Assembly (NCBI RefSeq): GCF_001625085.1
Contig: NZ_BDAW01000038.1
Coordinates: 1 to 64,000 of the forward strand
Origin: Nocardia acidivorans NBRC 108247
GTDB lineage: Bacteria; Actinomycetota; Actinomycetes; Mycobacteriales; Mycobacteriaceae
Length of the DNA stretch: 64,000 nt
Direction: 5' to 3'
A program made the translations under genes and the position numbers. Under the pieces are notes generated by a model. The model saw nothing but the letters and a program-made list of their open reading frames with translations, had not been told where the DNA came from and did not search any database. The stretch's first letter is position 1, and each line of letters begins with the position of its first letter. Below, piece after piece: positions 35,592 through 43,810 of the stretch.

Positions 35592-37916
35592 TCAGGCGGG
35601 TGTGAGCGTCACCGGGACACCGTTGAACACGGCATTTCCGGAGGGTGCGTCCACCAGCGAATCATCGGTCAGCGCATTGGCATTCACGCCCGCGTGCGCC
35701 CGCGCCACCGTCTGCTCGGAGTCGCCGTGTCCCCAGCCGTGGGGCAGGCTCACCACGCCCGGCATGATGTCCTCGGTCGGCTCCAACTCCACCGTGAGCG
35801 CCCCGGCCGCGGACTTGACCACCGCGTGCCCGTCCAGCCCCAACCGGTTCAAGTCGTCCGGATGGATATGCAGGGTGCACCGGTTCGACCCGCCCACCAG
35901 CGGCGGAACATTGTGCAGCCAACTGTTGTTGGAGCGCAGCTGCCGCCGCCCGACCAGCACCATCGCGGGTGCGTCGTCACCCAGCCGCTCATGCAGCCGC
36001 GCCACATCCGCCAGCAATGCCTCCGGCGCCAACTCCACCCGCGCGGACGCGGTCAGCAACAACCCCGGTAGCCGCGGTCGCAACGGCCCGAGATCCAACC
36101 CGTGCGGATTGTCCAGCAGCACTTGCAGATTCAGCCCGCCGCGGGTTCCCTCGCCAGCGACACCGACTTCGGCGGCAGTATCCGCCGCACCGATTTCGGT
36201 GGCTGTTTCCGCGGCACCGACTTCGGCGGCAGTACCCACCCCGTCATCCCGGCGTGCTTGTGGCCGGGATCCACCCTCGGCGGCCCATTCCCCGTAGGGC
36301 CCGAGTCGCAGCATCAGGTCGATGCGCTGCTCGGTGCTGTTCTCGCCCAGCAAATCTCCGCGCCGATCAGCCATCCCGGCCTTGTGCAGGGTTCCCGCGA
36401 TCACGAATTCGTCCACGGCCGCAAGCGGATCCACCCCCGGCTGCGCCTCCTGCCCGGTGATGGCCAGGGCGAGCCGCGCCATGATCTCGGACTCGGACAG
36501 CTGATCCGCGCCCAGCGGCAGCAGCGGCCGCGAGTAGCGCGCGTAATTGCGCACCGCGAAATTCAACAGCGCGAAATCGTAGTGCGGTGACTGCAGAATG
36601 CGCGGCGGCGGCAGGATCACATCGGCATAGCGCGTGGTCTCGTTGAGATAGCGGTCCACGCTCACCATGAACTCCAGGCTCGCGAAGGCATCGGCCAGCC
36701 GCGGCCCGCTCGGCGCGGACAGCACCGGATTGCCCGCGACCGTCACCATGGCGCGAATCCGTCCGTCACCGGGGGTGAGGATCTCATCCGCGAGCGTCGC
36801 CACCGGCAGTTCGCCCATGGCCTCGGGCAGGCCGCGCACCCGGCTGTTCCAGCGCCCGAGCCGAAAGGCCCGGGTGCGCACGATGCCGAGTGCGGCCCCG
36901 TTGGCGAACATGGCCCCGCCGGGTGCGTCCAGGTTCCCGGTGAGCACATTGATCACATCGACCAGCCACTGTGTCACCGTGCCGAACTCGGCGGTACAGG
37001 TACCGATGCGCGCGTAGACGGCGGCGGTGGCCGCACCGGCGAGCTCGCGTGCCAGCCGCACCACGGTCTCGGCGGGCACCCCGGTGCGTGCGGCCACCAC
37101 CTCCGGGGTGAAAGGCGCTGCGGCGGTGCGCACTTGCTCGAGTCCGCGCACCGGCACCCGCACCGTATCCAGGCCCTCCGCGAACAGGGTGCGCACAATC
37201 CCGAACAGCAGGTACGCGTCACTGCCGGGCCGTACGAACAGATGCTCGTCGGCGAGTTTGGCGGTGCGGGTGCGCCGCGGATCCACCACCACGAACTTCC
37301 CGCCGCGCTGCTGCAGCGCCTTCAATCGGCCCGGGAAATCCGGTGCGGTGCACAGCGATCCATTGGACTCCAGCGGATTCGCGCCCAGCATGAGCAGATA
37401 GTCGGTGCGATCCAGATCCGGCACCGCCACGGTGAGCGGATCGCCGAACATGAGCCCCGAGGACACCTGCTTGGGCATCTGATCGGCGGTGCTGGCGGAG
37501 AACAGGTTCCGAGTGGCCAGCGCCCGAATCAGGATCGGCACGTACAGCGCCCCCGCCAGGGTGTGCGCATTGGGATTGCCCAGATACAGCCCGGCCGACT
37601 GATTTCCGTACGCGCCGGTGACCTGCGGCATCCGCTCCCGAATGATCCCGAAGGCCTCGGCCCAGCTCGCCGCCCGCCAGGTATCGGTGGCGCGATCGCG
37701 AATCATGGGCGCGGTCAGCCGATCCGGATCCTCGTCGAGCTGCCCGAGCGTCGCGCCCTTGGGACAGATGAAACCGCGACTGAACGGATCGGCCTTGTCA
37801 CCGCGTACCGCCGTGACATGGCCCTGAGCGTCCAGGGTGATCTCCAGCCCGCACACCGCCTCGCAGAGCGGGCAGGTGCGCGGCAGTGTCCGCGGGGCAT
37901 TCGTGGCGGGGGTCAT
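35592..37916 (-). CDS. Molybdopterin-dependent oxidoreductase with repeat-derived insertion
   Basis: A protein of 774 residues of the DMSO reductase/formate dehydrogenase superfamily. The [4Fe-4S] ligands are Cys15, Cys18, Cys22 and Cys51 (CPLCEAVC, ICPKG). Bis-MGD-binding parts follow (LGANPLESNG, VVDPRRTRTAKLADEH, VTVAGNPVL), and the C-terminal domain ends with HPDDLNRLG and MPGVVSLPHGWGH. It resembles Rv0197-type cytoplasmic oxidoreductases; the electron donor is unknown. Between YGEWAAEG and LNLQVLLDNPHG about 45 residues look foreign: they are a translated copy of the dispersed palindromic repeat (SRPQARRDDG) plus a nine-residue tandem repeat (TAAEVGAAE-like, about three times). The frame is kept, so the enzyme may still work. 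Confidence 0.88.
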   Translation of the reverse strand: MTPATNAPRTLPRTCPLCEAVCGLEITLDAQGHVTAVRGDKADPFSRGFICPKGATLGQLDEDPDRLTAPMIRDRATDTWRAASWAEAFGIIRERMPQVTGAYGNQSAGLYLGNPNAHTLAGALYVPILIRALATRNLFSASTADQMPKQVSSGLMFGDPLTVAVPDLDRTDYLLMLGANPLESNGSLCTAPDFPGRLKALQQRGGKFVVVDPRRTRTAKLADEHLFVRPGSDAYLLFGIVRTLFAEGLDTVRVPVRGLEQVRTAAAPFTPEVVAARTGVPAETVVRLARELAGAATAAVYARIGTCTAEFGTVTQWLVDVINVLTGNLDAPGGAMFANGAALGIVRTRAFRLGRWNSRVRGLPEAMGELPVATLADEILTPGDGRIRAMVTVAGNPVLSAPSGPRLADAFASLEFMVSVDRYLNETTRYADVILPPPRILQSPHYDFALLNFAVRNYARYSRPLLPLGADQLSESEIMARLALAITGQEAQPGVDPLAAVDEFVIAGTLHKAGMADRRGDLLGENSTEQRIDLMLRLGPYGEWAAEGGSRPQARRDDGVGTAAEVGAAETATEIGAADTAAEVGVAGEGTRGGLNLQVLLDNPHGLDLGPLRPRLPGLLLTASARVELAPEALLADVARLHERLGDDAPAMVLVGRRQLRSNNSWLHNVPPLVGGSNRCTLHIHPDDLNRLGLDGHAVVKSAAGALTVELEPTEDIMPGVVSLPHGWGHGDSEQTVARAHAGVNANALTDDSLVDAPSGNAVFNGVPVTLTPA
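36163..36240. repeat. 27-bp tandem repeat inside the molybdopterin oxidoreductase gene
   Basis: Nearly three units of 27 bases (36163-36189, 36190-36216, 36217-36240), each beginning CCGAYTTCGGYGGC. They encode a nine-residue repeat, so copy number can change without breaking the frame. Confidence 0.85.
36241..36276. repeat. Dispersed palindromic repeat, half copy within a coding sequence
   Basis: CCGTCATCCCGGCGTGC and, after a short gap, GGCCGGGATCCAC match one arm of the elements at 41049, 43198 and 53536. It is the only copy in the window that lies inside a gene. Confidence 0.85.
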
Positions 37917-38054
37917 ACCTCATCATCGCCCCGGGGCCGCACAACGGAAACAGCAAAGCGTCAACTTGGCGTCAAGTGTGGGTGTCGGATAAGCGACACA
38001 CCGCGCGGATGGGCGCGGACAGACGCCCGTCCCCGCCGCGACCACGCTTGTCAC

Positions 38055-38396
38055 ATGCGGTTTTTGGAGCGAGAACAAGCACTCGAGGCCCTGCGCGCCG
38101 CCTGGGCGGAGCTGGCCGCGCGCACCGGCGATGTGGTGGTGCTCAGCGTCGGCGGTGAATCGGGCCTGTTCATCCGCCCGCCCGACGCACCGCCGCCCGC
38201 CCCGGCCGCGACCCCGCGCGGTCCCCGGTCTCACCGGCCGCCAGCAGGATGTGCTGGACCTCGCTGCGCGGACCCGACCAATGCCGAGAGCGCCGAATAC
38301 CTCGTACCGTCCGTCCGCACCGTCGACCACCACGTCTCGGCCATCCTGCGCCGGCTGGGCGTGCACAATCGCCGCGTGGCGCGGGCCAAGGTCCTC
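38055..38396 (+). pseudogene. Remnant of a LuxR-family (AAA ATPase type) regulator
   Basis: The 5' piece encodes FLEREQALEALRAAWAEL and VVVLSVGGESGL, the usual start of large LuxR-type ATPase regulators, where a Walker A (GIGKT) should follow but does not. After a Pro-rich stretch the HTH begins in a second frame (PGLTGRQQDVLDLAA) and continues in the first frame (NAESAEYLVPSVRTVDHHV, then ILRRLGVHNRRVARAKV). An intact gene would be about 900 residues. A large internal deletion and at least two frameshifts make it dead. It faces away from the molybdopterin oxidoreductase, which it may once have controlled. Confidence 0.78.
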
Positions 38397-38468
38397 GATG
38401 AGGCAGCGCCTCTGCGATCGGGCCATCACCGCCGTCCCAGAGCGATACTCCCGCACCTCAATACGAAA

Positions 38469-38577
38469 GTTCGCGGCCCGCCCCGGTTCTGGACCGACTG
38501 GAGCGGAGGAGCGGAGGGAGGGAAGGTTCGGGGTCACCAGGACCGCGAACCGCCGCGGCGAAGCGGACGCAAATTGG
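38469..38577. repeat. Second dispersed repeat, copy 1
   Basis: Shares GCGGCCCGCCC, TTCTGGACCGA, GGAGCGGAGGAGCG, GAGCGGAGGGAGGGAAG-like blocks and a terminal GCAAAT(T)GG with the copy at 51390. Its ends GTTCGCGG (38469-38476) and CCGCGAAC (38543-38550) are inverted, as are the ends of the other copy, although their sequences differ. Confidence 0.7.
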
Positions 38578-38585
38578 ACACAGCA

Positions 38586-38617
38586 AAACCGCGGATGCCG
38601 GGGTGCATCCGCGGTTT
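38586..38617 (-). terminator. Intrinsic terminator for the minus-strand gene at 38681
   Basis: A perfect 13-bp inverted repeat (AAACCGCGGATGC and complement), six-base loop, with TTTT at the 3' edge on the minus strand. It lies 64 bases past the stop of the hypothetical gene. Confidence 0.8.
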
Positions 38618-38680
38618 CTCGGGTTATAGCTATGAGCCACTGGAGGAGGTGCTTATCGCCTGGGGCGCAGCATCTTCCCT

Positions 38681-39178
38681 TCAGGAGGCGATACGGGCCA
38701 CCTGCGGCTTCTTGGCGCCTTTGGCCGCCGCGCGGACCGCCGCGGCGATGGCGACGACCGGCGGGACCCAGCGGGCCTCATGCGGCGCGACGCCCCAGCA
38801 GGCCGAGCCGTCGAACAGCTGGGTCGGCGGCAGCGGGATGCCCGCGCCGTCGGTGTGCACGATGACACCCGCCGCGCGCAGCGCCTCGATGGCCATGGCG
38901 GCCTTGCGCAGGCCGGTGACCAGGTGGATCTCGCGGCGCTCGGTGCCCGGGATCTCGATGACCGGACCGGTCAGGTCGTTGGCCCGCAGGTAGCGGCGGA
39001 CGAAGGCGGCGGTCTCACCCGTCACCTCGATGCCCGACAGGTTCTCATCGGTGACCAGGCTGATGCCGTTGGCCGTTTCGGCGACCGTCCATCCACGCTC
39101 GGTGTACTCCTGCGCAGAGGCGGCCAGTGCTGCCGCCATAACGGAAGACGAAAACGTCGTACGCACTGGTTTCTCCAT
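38681..39178 (-). CDS. Hypothetical protein with weak primase-polymerase-like pattern
   Basis: A protein of 165 residues. I do not recognise it firmly. The N-terminus is Ala/Ser-rich and is followed by AQEYTERGWTV. The middle has PVIEIPGTERREIHLVTG and GLRKAAMAIEALRAAGVIVHTDG, and a conserved-looking end LPPTQLFDGSACWGVAPHEARWVPP. The YxxRGW opening and the late LPP...RWVPP order recall short actinobacterial proteins derived from the N-terminal domain of bifunctional DNA primase/polymerases, but no catalytic acidic pair is evident. It has its own terminator, so it is a single-gene unit. Codon use is normal for the window. Confidence 0.65.
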   Translation of the reverse strand: MEKPVRTTFSSSVMAAALAASAQEYTERGWTVAETANGISLVTDENLSGIEVTGETAAFVRRYLRANDLTGPVIEIPGTERREIHLVTGLRKAAMAIEALRAAGVIVHTDGAGIPLPPTQLFDGSACWGVAPHEARWVPPVVAIAAAVRAAAKGAKKPQVARIAS

Positions 39179-39517
39179 TCCCCGGTAGATCTATGTCCTG
39201 CTCTGTGCGAGGTATCGGAACGAGTCGCCCGCTCCGTTACAGCTTCTTTTTCCTCCGTCACGGTTTTTCCCTCCAAAAGAGACGGCTTGTCGTTGTAACT
39301 GGCACTGCCGTGCCTGTGTCACAAAAGCGACAGAACGGGCGGAGGGGCCCGCTGCCTGCGAAGACAGCGTCAAGAGAGCTATCGGCGGCGCGACCTCGAT
39401 TCGTACTGTCCGCGCGCGGAAGTGTTCTAGAACACATTGTTTCGATCTGTCCCGCCGCGGGGATTGCGATGAGACTTCGCAGGGTCGAAAAGATCTGCGG
39501 GAGAGGAGATCGGCGGC
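39179..39517. promoter_or_regulatory. Gene-free divergent promoter region with a 14-bp palindrome
   Basis: This 339-base space separates two divergent genes and is clearly richer in A+T than its surroundings. It has pyrimidine-rich runs at about 39240-39280 and the perfect palindrome GTGTTCTAGAACAC at 39422-39435, 83 bases before the DUF4282-like start. The palindrome may be an operator; no bound regulator is known. Confidence 0.4.
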
Positions 39518-40102
39518 ATGACCGACCAATCGAACGGGAAGACGGCCGAACTCGACGAGCTGGAGGTCGAGGAGTTCGAGATCGGACGGTGGGCCGCCTT
39601 CAAGGATTCCGCGACCCGGCGGATGACCCGCAGGCTGGAGCAGGAAACGGCCGCCGAGCAGGAGCCGGTCGAACCCTTCGCCAGCCCAAGCGCTTTCGGC
39701 TCCTGGAGTGTGGACGCGGCCAAGGCGCTACTGGATGTGCAGTTCCACCGCGCGGCCACCCGCACCCTGCTGCCGCTGGCCTATCTATTGGGCCTGGCAG
39801 GCGCTTTCGCGATTCCGATCGTGGGAACCTTAGGGCTGTGGCGGGTTTCGGCCTGGCTGGGCGTGGCATTCGCGATCTTCTTCGCTATTCCCTTGGCGCT
39901 CACCATCGCCGCGGTGGTGCGCCTGCTGCTCGAGTTCGTTCTCAACGCCTCACGATTGGCAAGCCGTGTGGAGCACATCGCCGAGATGGGCGACGATCTG
40001 TTCCAGGCGCTCTCGGATGTGGCCGAACCGGTCAATCAATTGTCGGAAGACGTTCGCGCCGTGCAGTTCTGGCGCTTCGGGAGGCGGTCACAGCGCAGGT
40101 AA
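39518..40102 (+). CDS. DUF4282-like membrane protein
   Basis: A protein of 194 residues with GAGGAG nine bases before its ATG. The first 70 residues are acidic and soluble (ELDELEVEEFEIGRW). Then DVQFHRAATRTLLPLAYLLG begins the first of two transmembrane helices, and the second is in SAWLGVAFAIFFAIPLALTI. The end RLLLEFVLNASRLASRVEHIAEMGDDLF is amphipathic and could form a coiled coil. This two-helix plan with an ExxxN-type start of the last helix is that of DUF4282 proteins, whose function is unknown. It is followed 40 bases later by an XRE regulator on the same strand. Confidence 0.75.
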   Translation: MTDQSNGKTAELDELEVEEFEIGRWAAFKDSATRRMTRRLEQETAAEQEPVEPFASPSAFGSWSVDAAKALLDVQFHRAATRTLLPLAYLLGLAGAFAIPIVGTLGLWRVSAWLGVAFAIFFAIPLALTIAAVVRLLLEFVLNASRLASRVEHIAEMGDDLFQALSDVAEPVNQLSEDVRAVQFWRFGRRSQRR

Positions 40103-40142
40103 TTGTGCAACAATGCGAGCGCAAGACTCGTAAGGGGGAGGG

Positions 40143-41015
40143 ATGGCATTACCGCAGGGGATCACCGGATCCACCATGCCGCGGCGGCAACTCGGCCGTC
40201 ACCTGCGCGACCTGCGCAATCGCGCCCGGATGACCACTCGGGTGGCAGCACAGCGGCTGGAATGGTCCGAAGCGAAGATTTGGCGCATCGAAACCGGACA
40301 AACCTCACTGCGCAGCCTCGATGTCGAGGCCATGTGCCGCATCTACGGCGCGCCCGAGGACGCGATCGAACCGCTCACCGCCCTGGCCCGGGAAACCAAG
40401 GCGCGGGGCTGGTGGACCGAGTACGGCGATGTGATCGACGAGGGGTACGAGGTCTATATCGGGTTGGAGGAGGCCGCGGCGCGACTCACCACCTACGAAA
40501 ACGAGTTGGTGCCAGGGCTTTTGCAGACCGAGGCGTATATGCGCGCGGTGCTGTCGGGGGCGAACCCGGGTATCTCGGCCGAGCAGATGGACCGCCGCGT
40601 GCGGGTCCGCACCGCCCGGCAATCACTGCTGACCCGCGAGGAATCGCCGGTGCAGCTCGATGTGATCATTTCCGAAGCGGTGCTGTGGCATCGCATCGGC
40701 GGCGATGAGGTGACCATCGGACAGCTGGACAAGCTGCGCAAATTCGGTGAACTGCCGAATGTGCGGCTGCGGCTGCTGCCCGCGGACTGCGGGTATCACC
40801 ACGGTATGGACGCCGGGCGCTTCGTGCTGCTCGAATTCCCTTCCGCCGCAAACGAACAGACCGAACCGCCGGTGGTCTACGTGGAGGCGCTCACCGGTGC
40901 GTCCTATCTGGACAAGGAACATGATGTGGAGCGTTACCGCGAAGCCTTCGCGGCGGCGGCGGCCATCGCGGTGGACGCGCTCCCGATGATCGAGACCATT
41001 CGCGCCACGGTGTAG
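40143..41015 (+). CDS. XRE family regulator with DUF5753 domain
   Basis: A protein of 290 residues. Residues 13-70 form an XRE helix-turn-helix (LGRHLRDLRNRARMTTRVAAQRL, then SEAKIWRIETGQTSL). The rest is the DUF5753 domain (EVYIGLEEAAARLTTYENELVPGLLQTEAYMRAVL to the end), with SEAVLWHRIGG and PVVYVEAL. This pair is abundant in Streptomyces and Nocardia, where such genes often sit beside a small DUF397 protein. No DUF397 gene is next to it here. GGGGGAGGG directly precedes the ATG; an alternative ATG lies 11 codons in. The targets are unknown. Confidence 0.92.
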   Translation: MALPQGITGSTMPRRQLGRHLRDLRNRARMTTRVAAQRLEWSEAKIWRIETGQTSLRSLDVEAMCRIYGAPEDAIEPLTALARETKARGWWTEYGDVIDEGYEVYIGLEEAAARLTTYENELVPGLLQTEAYMRAVLSGANPGISAEQMDRRVRVRTARQSLLTREESPVQLDVIISEAVLWHRIGGDEVTIGQLDKLRKFGELPNVRLRLLPADCGYHHGMDAGRFVLLEFPSAANEQTEPPVVYVEALTGASYLDKEHDVERYREAFAAAAAIAVDALPMIETIRATV

Positions 41016-41048
41016 CGAACCCTCCGTCAACCCGGAGCGCCGAATACT

Positions 41049-41123
41049 CGTCATCCCGGCGCGCTGCGGCCGGGATCCACAGCGGCACAGTGGATCCCGG
41101 CCAAAAACATGCCCGGGATGACG
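41049..41123. repeat. Dispersed palindromic repeat, full double copy
   Basis: Two inverted arms, CGTCATCCCGGC...GGCCGGGATCCAC and GTGGATCCCGGCC...CCCGGGATGACG, around a 9-base centre. It fills the space between two convergent genes (XRE regulator and MarR) and could fold into a long hairpin on either strand, so it may also end both transcripts. Confidence 0.9.
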
Positions 41124-41130
41124 GGGCGGG

Positions 41131-41532
41131 CTATTGGCTGAGCGACTGCTCCAGCACCTCGCGATGCGTGGGGGCCGCCTCCGCGTGTAGTTCACGCCCC
41201 TTGTCGGTGAGGCAGACGAAGATCGCGCGGCGGTCGTATTCGCAGAGGCTGCGACTGACCAGTCCATCGCGTTCGAGTCGGGCGACCGCGCGGGAGAGCG
41301 CGCTCTGACTCAAATGGATGTCATGGGCCAGATCGGCCATTTTGTAGCTCTCGGCACCGGCGTCCATGAGTCGGTCGAGGGTTTCGAATTCGCTGAGCCC
41401 GAGATGGTGGCGGCCTTGCAATTCCTTCTCGAGGGCGCAGGAGGTCGTCGCATGCCGGGCCAGTAGATCGCGCCACTGCTCCACCAGAGCGTTGGGAACG
41501 ACCTGGTCGACAGTCTTTGTCGCCTTCGGCAT
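41131..41532 (-). CDS. MarR family transcriptional regulator
   Basis: A protein of 133 residues with the MarR winged helix: LGLSEFETLDRLMDAG, then MADLAHDIHLSQSALSRAVARLERDGLVSRS, then the wing CEYDRRAIFVCLTDKGRELHAEA. It is divergent from an MFS exporter, which it probably represses, releasing on binding a drug or toxic compound. The 86 bases between the starts contain the exporter promoter and AT-rich sequence (TTTAATGTGTAGACAACTTATG) suited to a MarR site. Confidence 0.9.
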   Translation of the reverse strand: MPKATKTVDQVVPNALVEQWRDLLARHATTSCALEKELQGRHHLGLSEFETLDRLMDAGAESYKMADLAHDIHLSQSALSRAVARLERDGLVSRSLCEYDRRAIFVCLTDKGRELHAEAAPTHREVLEQSLSQ

Positions 41533-41581
41533 GCCGCCATCCTAGTGTGCCCGCGCAACCCATGCAACCGCATTTAATGTG

Positions 41582-41610
41582 TAGACAACTTATGTGCGTG
41601 CATGTACTGT
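41582..41610 (+). promoter_or_regulatory. Promoter of the MFS exporter gene
   Basis: TAGACA (41582-41587) and TACTGT (41605-41610) are spaced by 17 bases. The expected start of transcription falls at about the GTG at 41619, so the mRNA would be leaderless. A MarR site would overlap the -35 box. Confidence 0.5.
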
Positions 41611-41618
41611 CCTCTCTC

Positions 41619-43085
41619 GTGACTTCCACAGACCTACGCCCCGCGGTGAGCACCGCGGCGGACTCCACCCAGTGGACGCTCCGGCTCTGGGGCATGCTCA
41701 TCACCCTGTGCATCGTGCTGTTCCTCGACGGCCTGGACGTGTCGATGATCGGCGTCGCCCTCCCGTCCATCGGCACCGAACTCGACCTCGGCACCTCCAC
41801 CCTGCAGTGGCTGGTCAGCGGATACGTCCTCGGCTACGGCGGCCTGCTGCTGCTGGGCGGGCGCACCGCGGATCTGCTCGGCCGTCGCAAGGTCTTCCTG
41901 ATCGCACTGGCCGTCTTCGCCGTCGCCTCCCTGGCGGGCGCACTGGTCAGCTCCGGTCCACTGCTGATCCTGACCCGATTCATCAAGGGTCTGGCCGCCG
42001 CCTTCACCGCGCCGACCGGACTGTCCATCATCACCACGAATTTCGCCGAGGGCCCGGCCCGCAACAAGGCGCTGTCCATTTACACCGTGTTCGGCGCGGG
42101 CGGCTACTCCATGGGCCTGCTCTTCGGCGGACTCATGACCGGCCTAGGCTGGCGCTGGACCTTCCTGCTGCCTTTCCCGGTCGCCATCGCAGCCCTGATC
42201 GCGGCCTTCTACCTGGTGCCCAAGGATGAGCCCGCCGAAGAGGGCGGCCACGATCTGCTCGGCGCGCTGCTGTCCACCTCGGGCATGCTGCTGCTGGTCT
42301 ACACCGTGGTCTCGGCCCCGGAGGCCGGATGGGCCTCGGCCCGCACCATCATCTCGTTCGTCGTGGTCGCCGCGCTCTTCGCCGGTTTCGTCGCGGTCGA
42401 GAAGCGGGTGCGCTACCCCCTGGTGCGCCTGGGCATCCTGAAGAAGCCCACGCTGTGGCGGGCCAGCCTGGCCATCATCGCGGTGGCGGGATCCTTCTTC
42501 AGCTGGCAGTTCATCACCACGCTGTACCTGCAGGACACCCTCGGCTGGTCGCCGCTGAAGCTGTCGCTGGCGCTGCTGCCGGTGGGCCTGCTGGTGGTCG
42601 CCTCCGCGTTCGTCTCGGACAGGCTGGTCGATCGCTTCGGCACCGGCCCGATCATCGCGGTCACCATGGTGATCATGGCCATCGGCTACCTGATGTACCT
42701 GCGCATCGACACCGCCCCCGCCTACCTGACGGTGCTGCTGCCCGCCGTACTGCTGGTCGGCATCGGCTGGGTCGGCTTCCCCGCCATCAATATTCAGGCC
42801 ACCAGCGGTATCGACGACGACGAACAGGGTCTGGCCGCGGGCGTGCTCCAGACCGCCATGCAGGTCGGTGCGGCCATCGTGCTCGCGGTGACCACCGCGA
42901 TCATCTCCTCCGGATCGCATACCGACACCAGCCCCGCCGCGGCGCTCGACAACTACCGTCCCGGACTGCAATTCGCCGCCGGTGTCGCCATTGTCGGTGC
43001 GCTGGTAGCCCTCACGGCCTACCTGCCCAAGCGCAAGGCCCGCAAGAACGCCGAAGCGGAGCGGGAGGTCGCGCTGGTCGGCTGA
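41619..43085 (+). CDS. MFS transporter of the DHA2 (EmrB/QacA) drug exporter family
   Basis: A protein of 488 residues with 14 predicted helices. Motif A is present (GGRTADLLGRRKVF), as is the DHA2 loop after helix 1 (LDGLDVSMIGVALPSIGTEL, with the conserved Asp pair) and LQWLVSGYVLGYG. It exports hydrophobic or cationic compounds by proton antiport. I chose GTG 41619 because the upstream in-frame ATGs (41517, 41592) lie in or before the promoter and encode an unlikely Cys/His-rich leader. It is regulated by the divergent MarR. It ends in a clear terminator. Confidence 0.9.
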   Translation: MTSTDLRPAVSTAADSTQWTLRLWGMLITLCIVLFLDGLDVSMIGVALPSIGTELDLGTSTLQWLVSGYVLGYGGLLLLGGRTADLLGRRKVFLIALAVFAVASLAGALVSSGPLLILTRFIKGLAAAFTAPTGLSIITTNFAEGPARNKALSIYTVFGAGGYSMGLLFGGLMTGLGWRWTFLLPFPVAIAALIAAFYLVPKDEPAEEGGHDLLGALLSTSGMLLLVYTVVSAPEAGWASARTIISFVVVAALFAGFVAVEKRVRYPLVRLGILKKPTLWRASLAIIAVAGSFFSWQFITTLYLQDTLGWSPLKLSLALLPVGLLVVASAFVSDRLVDRFGTGPIIAVTMVIMAIGYLMYLRIDTAPAYLTVLLPAVLLVGIGWVGFPAINIQATSGIDDDEQGLAAGVLQTAMQVGAAIVLAVTTAIISSGSHTDTSPAAALDNYRPGLQFAAGVAIVGALVALTAYLPKRKARKNAEAEREVALVG

Positions 43086-43145
43086 CAATCCACGCCGGGC
43101 CGCGCCCGCCGCTTACGCGGGCGACGCTCGGCCGACCGAAAGACG

Positions 43146-43178
43146 CTGGGGCGCACCGTATTACACGGTGCGCCCCAG
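43146..43178. terminator. Bidirectional terminator between MFS and rmlC
   Basis: A perfect 14-bp stem (CTGGGGCGCACCGT) with loop ATTAC, between convergent genes. It lies 61 bases past the MFS stop and 64 bases past the rmlC stop. Confidence 0.85.
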
Positions 43179-43197
43179 TTGCATATCAAAGCCGGCC

Positions 43198-43232
43198 CGT
43201 GATCCCGGCATGCATTCGGGCCGGGATCCACC
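43198..43232. repeat. Dispersed palindromic repeat, half copy
   Basis: CGTGATCCCGGCATGC followed by GGGCCGGGATCCACC: a single arm of the repeat found double at 41049 and 53536. The arm itself can pair (ATCCCGGC with GCCGGGAT). It lies between the terminator and the rmlC stop. Confidence 0.85.
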
Positions 43233-43241
43233 TGGTTCGGA

Positions 43242-43808
43242 TCAGTGCGGCAGTTTGAGATCAGCCAGTCGTGGCGCGGCCGCGTCCTTGGGTGATCGCG
43301 TGAAGCTCAACGGCTTGCCGTAGCGATCCACCGCCGGCCAGTCGATACCCAGGTCCGGATCGAAAGCGTCCAGATCCCGGTCGAATTCGGGTGAGTACTC
43401 CAGCGAGCACAGGTAGATGACGGTCGAATCGTCCTCGAGTGCGAGCAGAGCGTGCCCGAGCCCCTCGGCGAGAAATACCGACTTGCGCTCCACATCGTCG
43501 ATGACGACGCTGTCCCACTGCCCGAAGGTCGGCGATCCGGCCCGCAGATCCACCACCACATCCAGGAACGCCCCGCGCACACAGGTGACGTACTTGGCCT
43601 GGCCCGGCGGATCCTCGGTGTAGTGGATACCGCGCAGCACCCCGGCCGCCGAGGTCGAGGTATTGACCTGCAGCAGCTCGAACGAGCGCCCCACGATCTT
43701 CTCGAACTCCGAGGATTTGAAGGTCTCGGCGAAGACCCCGCGCTCGTCACCATGCAGGGCCGGGGTGAATTCCCAGGCGCCCGGAATGGCCATTTCCCGA
43801 ATCCGCAT
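43242..43808 (-). CDS. rmlC: RmlC, dTDP-4-dehydrorhamnose 3,5-epimerase
   Basis: A protein of 188 residues, third step of dTDP-L-rhamnose synthesis. Conserved features: PALHGDERGVFAETF, LLQVNTSTSAAGVLRGIHY with the catalytic His, and KYVTCVRGAFLDVVVDLR. Later come LAEGLGHALLALEDDSTVIYLCS and EYSPEFDRDLDAFDPDLGIDWP. The ATG at 43808 starts two bases after the rmlA stop, so the two genes form an operon. A TTG two codons upstream overlaps the rmlA stop and is less likely. Rhamnose is needed for the linker between peptidoglycan and galactan. Confidence 0.95.
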   Translation of the reverse strand: MRIREMAIPGAWEFTPALHGDERGVFAETFKSSEFEKIVGRSFELLQVNTSTSAAGVLRGIHYTEDPPGQAKYVTCVRGAFLDVVVDLRAGSPTFGQWDSVVIDDVERKSVFLAEGLGHALLALEDDSTVIYLCSLEYSPEFDRDLDAFDPDLGIDWPAVDRYGKPLSFTRSPKDAAAPRLADLKLPH

Positions 43809-43810
43809 AC

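Noticed and set aside
36163..36240. CRISPR-like short repeats
   Set aside because: The 27-bp units are directly joined without spacers, lie inside a coding frame and have no cas genes nearby.
41049..41123. Insertion sequence ends
   Set aside because: The inverted arms are only tens of bases apart with no transposase reading frame between or beside them.
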